Positions 58,298 through 64,000 of a stretch of 64,000 bases of DNA are shown here, piece by piece. The notes under the pieces were generated by a model. The model searched no databases, was not told where the DNA came from, and saw only the letters and a list, made by a program, of their open reading frames with translations. How positions within the stretch are numbered: position 1 is the stretch's first letter; each line of letters begins with the position of its first letter. Both the position numbers and the translations under genes were made by a program. This DNA comes from an uncultured Faecalibacterium sp. (lineage in GTDB: Bacteria; Bacillota; Clostridia; Oscillospirales; Ruminococcaceae): NCBI GenBank assembly GCA_934503275.1, contig CAKSVD010000005.1, positions 1-64,000 of the forward strand, read 5' to 3'.

Positions 58298-59287
58298 TTA
58301 TGCTTCTTTATTTTTATCCAGCGCATCAAATTGCTGCAGGATCTGGGGGTCTTTCAGCTTGATGACCTTGCCGGAGAGGTAGTGCAGGGTGTTTTCCTCC
58401 GGCACATCCAGAAAACTGATGCGCACGGCGCACAGCGCCTGCGTCTTGGTGCCGGTGCGCTCGTTCATCTTGCGGTTGCCGTATTTGATATCGCCCAGCA
58501 CCGGCTTGCCCAGATAGGCCAGATGGGCGCGGATCTGGTGGGTACGCCCGGTGACAAGGCCGATCTTGCACAGGGCAAAGGGGCCTGCGGTGCGCAGCAC
58601 ATCCACATCCGTGATGATCTGCTTGCGGCGCTCGTCCTGCGATTGATGGGCGTGGATGCTGACCTTGTTGTTCTTCTCGTCGTGTTCCCACCATGCGGTG
58701 AACCGCCCGGACTGCGGGATGCCCACCGTGATGGTGTAGTACTCCTTTTTCAGCAGGTCGGTGCGGATGATCTCGTTCATGTCCCGCAGGGCGGCGTAGT
58801 TCTTAGCAGCGATCACCAGCCCCTCGGTGCCGCGGTCCAGCCGGTTGCAGATGCCGGGCTTGAAGCGGTTCTCGCCGTGGGGGTCGTATTCGCCCTTCTG
58901 GGTCAGGTACTGGGTAAAGGCGTCTACCAGATTGGCGTCGCCGGTGCGGTCGCTGTGGCACAGCAGATGGGTGGGCTTGTACAGCACTGCAAGGTTCTCG
59001 TCCTCGTAGATGACGGTCACCTTGGGCTGATTGGGCTGCTTTTTGGGGGCGGCCTTCTGCACCGGCTTTGCGCCCTCGGGCGGGAAGAACTCGTCGTTGA
59101 TGTACAACTCGATCAGATCCCCCGCCTGCAAACGGTACTCCGGCGCGGCCTTTTTGCCGTTCACCTTCACCCGCTTGTTGCGGAAACTCTTGTATAGCAG
59201 GCTGGTGGGAAAATCGCGGGTCATGCTCTGCACAAAGCGCGAAAGACGCACGCCGTCATCGTTGGCGGTGGCAGTAAATTGTTTCAT
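58298..59287 (-). CDS. RluA-family pseudouridine synthase
   Basis: In this 329-residue enzyme an N-terminal S4-like RNA-binding segment (VRLSRFVQSM; FRNKRVKVNGKKAAPEYRLQ) is followed by the catalytic domain. The active-site aspartate lies in GICNRLDRGTEGLVIAAK and further blocks are LVTGRTHQIRAHLAYLGKPV and GDIKYGN. It isomerises uridines in rRNA; the exact site cannot be told. GAGGA precedes the ATG at 59287. A long Pro/Lys/Gln insert (about residues 78-92) is unusual but harmless. Confidence 0.93.
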   Translation of the reverse strand: MKQFTATANDDGVRLSRFVQSMTRDFPTSLLYKSFRNKRVKVNGKKAAPEYRLQAGDLIELYINDEFFPPEGAKPVQKAAPKKQPNQPKVTVIYEDENLAVLYKPTHLLCHSDRTGDANLVDAFTQYLTQKGEYDPHGENRFKPGICNRLDRGTEGLVIAAKNYAALRDMNEIIRTDLLKKEYYTITVGIPQSGRFTAWWEHDEKNNKVSIHAHQSQDERRKQIITDVDVLRTAGPFALCKIGLVTGRTHQIRAHLAYLGKPVLGDIKYGNRKMNERTGTKTQALCAVRISFLDVPEENTLHYLSGKVIKLKDPQILQQFDALDKNKEA

Positions 59288-59456
59288 AAAGCTATCCTCA
59301 TCGTTTTTGTCAGAATCATGCTTTTATAGTAATACAGGCGGGGCGGGAAGTCAACGCACATTCCGGCGCAAAATCCGGGTTATTTTTGCAGAACGCTTGT
59401 GTTTGCGTCGCAAAATGGGTACTATAAGAGGAGAACATACAAAAAGGAGTACCGCT

Positions 59457-60176
59457 ATGGCAGAGAATAAACGGCACAAGGGACATCGCCAGCGGATGCG
59501 GGAGCGGGTGCAAAGCTACGGGCTGGACAGTCTGGCCGAGCACGAGGCGCTGGAATATGTGCTTTACCTGACCAACGCCCAAAAGGATACCAACGGTATC
59601 GCCCACGACCTGATCGACCGGTTCGGAGATTTTGCGGCGGTGCTGGAGGCCAGCGAGGAGGAACTGTGCACCGTGGAGGGCGTAGGCCCCGCTACCGCCC
59701 GGATGCTGCATCTGCTGCCCCAGATCAGCCGGTACTATGGCCGCAGCCGCACCAGCACCACCCGCTGCATCAAGACCACCGAGCAGATGGGCAGCTACCT
59801 GATGGCAAAGTTTGCGTGGTCGGACTACGAGCGTGCTATGCTGGTCAGTCTGGACAGACGCAAACGGGTGCGCGCCGCCGTCTGGCTGCGGAAGGGCAGT
59901 TCCGACCGGGTCGATCTGGATATCAAGAGTGTGGTAGAAGCCGCCATCAAGGGCGGTACGGACGCCGTGGTGCTTTGCCACAACCACCCCAACGGGATGG
60001 CGCTGCCCTCGCTGGAGGACATGGAAGCTACCGGCAGCATTGCCCGGGCGCTGGGGCTGGTGAATGTGCACCTGCTGGATCACTTTATCCTGACCGACAC
60101 CGAGTGTTTTTCCATGCGGGACGCCAACCGCCTGCCTATCTACGATTTCAAGACCGGTACGCTGTTCTGGCCTTAA
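59457..60176 (+). CDS. radC: RadC-family JAMM-domain protein
   Basis: The 239-residue protein has an N-terminal UPF0758/HhH region (GHRQRMRERVQSYGLDSLAE; TVEGVGPATARMLHLLPQ) and a C-terminal JAB/MPN domain with the zinc motif CHNHPNGMALPSLEDMEATG, then LLDHFILTD. Despite the name, a role in DNA repair is doubtful; it may act as a DNA-linked metallopeptidase. AAAGGAG precedes the ATG. It stands just before uvrB but has separate promoters. Confidence 0.9.
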   Translation: MAENKRHKGHRQRMRERVQSYGLDSLAEHEALEYVLYLTNAQKDTNGIAHDLIDRFGDFAAVLEASEEELCTVEGVGPATARMLHLLPQISRYYGRSRTSTTRCIKTTEQMGSYLMAKFAWSDYERAMLVSLDRRKRVRAAVWLRKGSSDRVDLDIKSVVEAAIKGGTDAVVLCHNHPNGMALPSLEDMEATGSIARALGLVNVHLLDHFILTDTECFSMRDANRLPIYDFKTGTLFWP

Positions 60177-60188
60177 AACAAAAAACTG

Positions 60189-60217
60189 TTTACATTATAA
60201 AATATGCGTGCTATAAT
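60189..60217 (+). promoter_or_regulatory. Promoter of uvrBA
   Basis: TTTACA (60189-60194) and TATAAT (60212-60217) are exactly 17 bp apart. I found no clear LexA box next to it. Confidence 0.8.
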
Positions 60218-60270
60218 ACAACTTGAAATAACAACTGATTGTGGTTATGCGCACGGAAGGGAGAGAAACG

Positions 60271-62328
60271 ATGGCAGAGGAAAAATTTGAACTGGTGTCG
60301 AACTATGCCCCCACCGGCGACCAGCCTCAGGCAATCGCGCAGCTGGTGGAGGGGGTGCAGCGGGGCGACCGCTGCCAGACCCTGCTGGGCGTGACCGGCA
60401 GCGGCAAGACCTTTACCATGGCCAATGTCATTGCCCAGTGCAACCGTCCCACGCTGGTGCTGGCGCACAACAAAACGCTGGCGGCGCAGCTGTGTACCGA
60501 GTTCCGCTCGTTTTTCCCCAACAATGCGGTGGAGTACTTCGTCAGCTACTACGACTACTACCAGCCGGAGGCCTACATCCCCAGCACCGATACCTATATT
60601 GAAAAGGACAGCGCCATCAACGACGAGATCGACCGCCTGCGCCACTCGGCTACGGCGGCGCTTTCCGAGCGGCGGGACGTCATTATTGTGGCATCGGTGT
60701 CCTGCATCTACTCGCTGGGCGACCCCATCGACTACCGCAGCATGGTCATCAGTCTGCGCCCCGGGATGCAGATGGAGCGGGACGAACTGTGCAAAAAACT
60801 GGTCACCCTGCAATACGAGCGCAACGACGTGAATTTTGTGCGCAATAAGTTCCGGGTGCACGGCGATACGGTGGATATCTATCTGGCCTATATGAGCGAA
60901 CTGGCCATCCGGGTGGAGTTTTTCGGGGACGAGATCGACCGCATTACCGAGTTCAACCCCCTGACCGGCTCCAAGCAGAACGTGGTCAAGCACGTTGCCA
61001 TCTTCCCGGCCAGCCACTATATCGTCAGCGCCGAAAAAAAGGCCGCTGCGCTGGAAAAGATCCGCGCCGAGTGCGACGCACAGGTCAAGCAGTTCACTGC
61101 CGAGGGCAAGCTGATCGAGGCGCAGCGCATTGCCCAGCGCACCAACTATGACATCGAGATGCTGAACGAGGTGGGCATCTGCAAGGGCATCGAAAACTAC
61201 TCGGCGGTGCTGTCCGGCCGTGCGCCGGGCAGTATGCCCACCACGCTGCTGGATTATTTCCCGGAGGATTTTCTGCTCTTCGTGGACGAGAGCCACGTCA
61301 CCCTGCCGCAGGTGCGCGCCATGTACGGCGGCGACTACGCCCGCAAAAAAACGCTGGTGGAGTATGGCTTCCGTCTGCCGTCTGCTTTTGATAACCGCCC
61401 CCTGAAATTTGAGGAGGTGGAGTCCAAACTCAACCAGATGATCTTTGTCTCCGCCACCCCCGGCGAGTACGAGCGCCGGAACAGTTCGCAGGTGGCGCAG
61501 CAGGTCATCCGTCCCACGGGTCTTTTGGACCCGGTCATCTCGGTGCGCCCGGTGGAAGGGCAGGTGGTGGATTTGCTGGGCGAGATCAACGCCCGCATCC
61601 AGCGGCAGGAGCGGGTACTGGTGACTACCCTGACCAAAAAGATGGCCGAGGACCTCACCGATTACCTTACCGAGCAGGGGATCAAGGTCAAGTATATGCA
61701 CCACGAGGTGGATACCTTTGAGCGGATGGAGATCATCAAGGATCTGCGCTTGGGCAGCATCGACGTAGTGGTGGGTATCAACCTGCTGCGCGAAGGTCTG
61801 GACCTGCCGGAGGTGAGCCTTGTGGCCATTCTGGATGCCGACAAGGAGGGCTTTCTGCGCAGCGAGACCAGCCTGATCCAGACCATCGGCCGCGCCGCCC
61901 GCAACGCGGAGGGCATGGTTATCATGTACGCCGATGTGGTGACCGATAGCATGGAGCGTGCCATCACTGAGACCGAGCGCCGCCGCGCCATCCAGATGGC
62001 CTATAATGAGGAACACGGCATCGTGCCCAAGACCATCGTCAAGGCCATTGCGGACAGCATCGAGATCAGCGATAAGGCCGAAAACGCCAAGCGCAATACC
62101 CGCCGCATGGGCAAGATGGAGCGGGAGGCTGCCATCGAGCGCCTGACCCGCGAGATGAAGGAAGCCGCAAAGCTGCTGGAATTTGAGCACGCAGCCTTCC
62201 TGCGCGACCAGATCGACCGCCTGCGCCGGGGCGAGAACCCCACCGTGGACTCCGCCGCCGAGACCGAGCGCAAGCAGAACCGTGCACAGACACAACGAAA
62301 AGGGAGAAAATACCTTGGCAAACGATAA
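60271..62328 (+). CDS. uvrB: Excinuclease ABC subunit B
   Basis: The 685-residue helicase-like subunit of nucleotide excision repair has Walker [14 protein letters not shown] (about residue 38), the beta-hairpin region [20 protein letters not shown], motif [13 protein letters not shown], and helicase motif [14 protein letters not shown]. The C-terminal UVR domain ([20 protein letters not shown]), which binds UvrC, is intact. The ATG at 60271 has AGGGAGAG upstream. Its end overlaps the start of uvrA by 14 bp. Confidence 0.97.
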   Translation: MAEEKFELVSNYAPTGDQPQAIAQLVEGVQRGDRCQTLLGVTGSGKTFTMANVIAQCNRPTLVLAHNKTLAAQLCTEFRSFFPNNAVEYFVSYYDYYQPEAYIPSTDTYIEKDSAINDEIDRLRHSATAALSERRDVIIVASVSCIYSLGDPIDYRSMVISLRPGMQMERDELCKKLVTLQYERNDVNFVRNKFRVHGDTVDIYLAYMSELAIRVEFFGDEIDRITEFNPLTGSKQNVVKHVAIFPASHYIVSAEKKAAALEKIRAECDAQVKQFTAEGKLIEAQRIAQRTNYDIEMLNEVGICKGIENYSAVLSGRAPGSMPTTLLDYFPEDFLLFVDESHVTLPQVRAMYGGDYARKKTLVEYGFRLPSAFDNRPLKFEEVESKLNQMIFVSATPGEYERRNSSQVAQQVIRPTGLLDPVISVRPVEGQVVDLLGEINARIQRQERVLVTTLTKKMAEDLTDYLTEQGIKVKYMHHEVDTFERMEIIKDLRLGSIDVVVGINLLREGLDLPEVSLVAILDADKEGFLRSETSLIQTIGRAARNAEGMVIMYADVVTDSMERAITETERRRAIQMAYNEEHGIVPKTIVKAIADSIEISDKAENAKRNTRRMGKMEREAAIERLTREMKEAAKLLEFEHAAFLRDQIDRLRRGENPTVDSAAETERKQNRAQTQRKGRKYLGKR

Positions 62329-64000
62329 GATCATCATCAAGGGTGCCCGCGAGCACAATCTGAAAAATATCAACCTGACCCTCCCGCGGGAAAAGCTGAT
62401 CGTCATGACCGGTCTTTCCGGTTCGGGCAAGTCCAGTCTGGCCTTCGACACCATTTACGCCGACGGCCAGCGCCGCTATGTGGAAAGCCTTTCCAGCTAC
62501 GCCCGGATGTTTCTGGGCCGGATGGATAAGCCGGACGTGGACGAGATCACCGGCCTTTCGCCGGCCATCTCCATCGACCAAAAGACCACCAGCCATAATC
62601 CCCGCTCCACCGTGGGCACCGTGACCGAGATCTACGATTATCTGCGCCTGCTGTACGCCCGCATCGGCGTGCCGCACTGCCCGGTGTGTGGGCGGGTCAT
62701 CAGCCAGCAGACCGTGGATGAGATGGTGGATGCCGTCCTCAAACTGGAGGAGGGCACAAAGTTCCAGATCTTAGCCCCGGTGGTGCGTCAGCGCAAGGGC
62801 ACCCAGCAGAAGGAACTGGACGCCGCCCGCCGCGCAGGCTATGCCCGTGTGAAAATCGACGGCAATCTGTATGATCTGGACGAGGAGATCAGTCTGGAAA
62901 AGAACATCAAGCATACAGTGGAGATCGTGGTGGACCGCCTTGCCCTGCGCAAGGGCATCCGCAGCCGTCTGGCCGATTCGCTGGAGACCGCGCTGGCGCT
63001 CACCGGCGGCGTGGCCGAGGTGGACGTTATCGGCGGCGAGTGCATGACCTTTAGCCAGAACTTTGCCTGCCCGGAGCACGGCATTTCCATCAGCGACCTG
63101 TCGCCCCGGCTGTTCTCCTTCAATAACCCGCTGGGCGCCTGCGAAAAATGCACCGGCCTTGGCACCTTTATGCGGGTGGACGAGGACCGTATTCTGCCCA
63201 ACCGCAGCCTTTCCATCCGGGAAGGTGCTATCAAGGCCAGCGGCTGGTACTACGCCGAGGGCTCGGTGAGCGAGATGTACTACCTTGGTCTCGGTAAAAA
63301 ATACGGCTTTACGCTGGATACGCCCATCAAGGAGATGAGCACCGAGGCGGTAAACGCCCTGCTCTACGGCACCAACGGCGAAAAGATCGAGATGCACCGC
63401 ACCAACGAGTTCGGCAGCGGGGTGTACTACAACACCTTTGAGGGCATCGTGGAAAATCTGGAGCGCCGCTTCCGCGAGACCAACAGTGAGTGGATGAAGG
63501 AAGAGATCGGCAGCTTTATGTCCGGTGTGGAGTGTCCGGACTGCCACGGTCAGCGCCTGAAGCCGGTGGTGCTTGCCGTGACCATCGGGGACAAGAACAT
63601 CAGCCAGTTCTGTGAGATGTCTATCCGGGATGAACTGGAGTTTATCAGGCAAAACGAGCCGAACCTCACCGAAAAGCAGCAGCAGATCGGTGGCCAGATC
63701 ATGAAGGAGATCAAGAACCGCCTGCAATTTTTGCAGAGCGTGGGTCTGGATTACCTCACGCTGGCCCGGGCGGCGGGCACGCTTTCCGGCGGCGAGAGCC
63801 AGCGCATCCGCCTGACCACCCAGATCGGCAGCGCCCTGTCCGGCGTGCTCTATGTGCTGGACGAGCCATCCATCGGCCTGCATCAGCGGGACAACGATAA
63901 GCTTATCGCCACCCTGAAAAACCTGCGGGATCTGGGCAATACGGTCATCGTGGTCGAGCATGACGAGGACACCATGCGCAACGCGGATTATATCGTGGAC
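62315..64000 (+). CDS. uvrA: Excinuclease ABC subunit A, N-terminal part, truncated by the window end
   Basis: The frame starts with TTG at 62315, 8 nt after GGGAGA and inside the end of uvrB, so translation is coupled. The first 562 residues are visible. They include the first Walker A ([20 protein letters not shown]), the zinc site CPVCGR, a CPEHG/CEKCTG-like pair, the second [11 protein letters not shown] and the first ABC signature [16 protein letters not shown] with Walker [18 protein letters not shown]. The gene continues beyond 64000; about 40% of the protein is missing here. Confidence 0.97.
   Translation, partial: MANDKIIIKGAREHNLKNINLTLPREKLIVMTGLSGSGKSSLAFDTIYADGQRRYVESLSSYARMFLGRMDKPDVDEITGLSPAISIDQKTTSHNPRSTVGTVTEIYDYLRLLYARIGVPHCPVCGRVISQQTVDEMVDAVLKLEEGTKFQILAPVVRQRKGTQQKELDAARRAGYARVKIDGNLYDLDEEISLEKNIKHTVEIVVDRLALRKGIRSRLADSLETALALTGGVAEVDVIGGECMTFSQNFACPEHGISISDLSPRLFSFNNPLGACEKCTGLGTFMRVDEDRILPNRSLSIREGAIKASGWYYAEGSVSEMYYLGLGKKYGFTLDTPIKEMSTEAVNALLYGTNGEKIEMHRTNEFGSGVYYNTFEGIVENLERRFRETNSEWMKEEIGSFMSGVECPDCHGQRLKPVVLAVTIGDKNISQFCEMSIRDELEFIRQNEPNLTEKQQQIGGQIMKEIKNRLQFLQSVGLDYLTLARAAGTLSGGESQRIRLTTQIGSALSGVLYVLDEPSIGLHQRDNDKLIATLKNLRDLGNTVIVVEHDEDTMRNADYIVD

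Overview
The window looks like a chromosomal segment of a GC-rich gut member of the Clostridia, most likely Faecalibacterium or a close relative in the Oscillospiraceae. This is an inference from the gene set: DapL-type lysine synthesis, an archaeal-type ProS, an AUG-type T-box upstream of metG, a CD1871A-type CXXC peptide operon, and a dispersed short repeat with CCCTCTCAG ends. No rRNA or tRNA gene is present. Most genes use GCC/CTG-rich codons, except gap and glmM, which carry a strong GCT/GTT-type bias. Positions 1 to about 9,000 are visibly AT-richer and gene-poor and look acquired.

Layout. 1-9,000: a graveyard of mobile-element fragments (truncated MerR regulator, serine-recombinase fragment, an oriT-like hairpin cluster) around an agr-like two-component system with a truncated AgrB, a secreted protein, a membrane protein and a FtsX/LolD-type ABC exporter. 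9,000-13,950: a Tat-exported alkylsulfatase and DUF1254 protein operon, divergent from a LytTR-PAS regulator, then a heavy-metal-associated domain protein behind an 18-bp palindrome. 14,300-20,220: a C39-like secreted protein, a SpoIID-family protein, citrate synthase with a membrane protein, and glyceraldehyde-3-phosphate dehydrogenase. 20,500-26,500: glmM, then a T-box-controlled operon of metG, an EamA transporter and tatD. 26,600-28,700: small membrane proteins and a 640-nt minus-strand transcription unit that contains only very short reading frames with good ribosome binding sites.

28,900-36,000: a DUF2798 membrane protein and the complete F1Fo ATP synthase operon. There is no free delta subunit; the C-terminal domain of delta is fused to the N-terminus of alpha. 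36,000-42,200: an SPFH/Arc pair, a SARP-like response regulator whose phospho-acceptor is Asn, Ogt, a sirtuin, a hydroxyacid dehydrogenase and a flavodoxin. 42,200-47,600: two peptidoglycan-directed proteins (M15-like plus PG-binding; SpoIID-like plus six PG-binding repeats) and a redox operon (CD1871A peptide, membrane polyferredoxin, TlpA-like lipoprotein), followed by a divergent OmpR-type two-component system.

49,600-57,400: an aldose-epimerase homologue, a probable type I toxin-antitoxin locus, proS, acpP, dapF, a 143-bp MITE-like repeat, dapL, and a YtrA-type GntR regulator with its ABC transporter and a 52-residue peptide. 57,400-64,000: a YhcH-family protein, an RluA-type pseudouridine synthase, RadC, uvrB and the first part of uvrA, which runs off the window end. 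The strongest unusual observations are the delta-alpha ATP synthase fusion, the short-ORF transcription unit at 27,975-28,660, and the convergent toxin/antisense RNA locus at 50,578-50,865.
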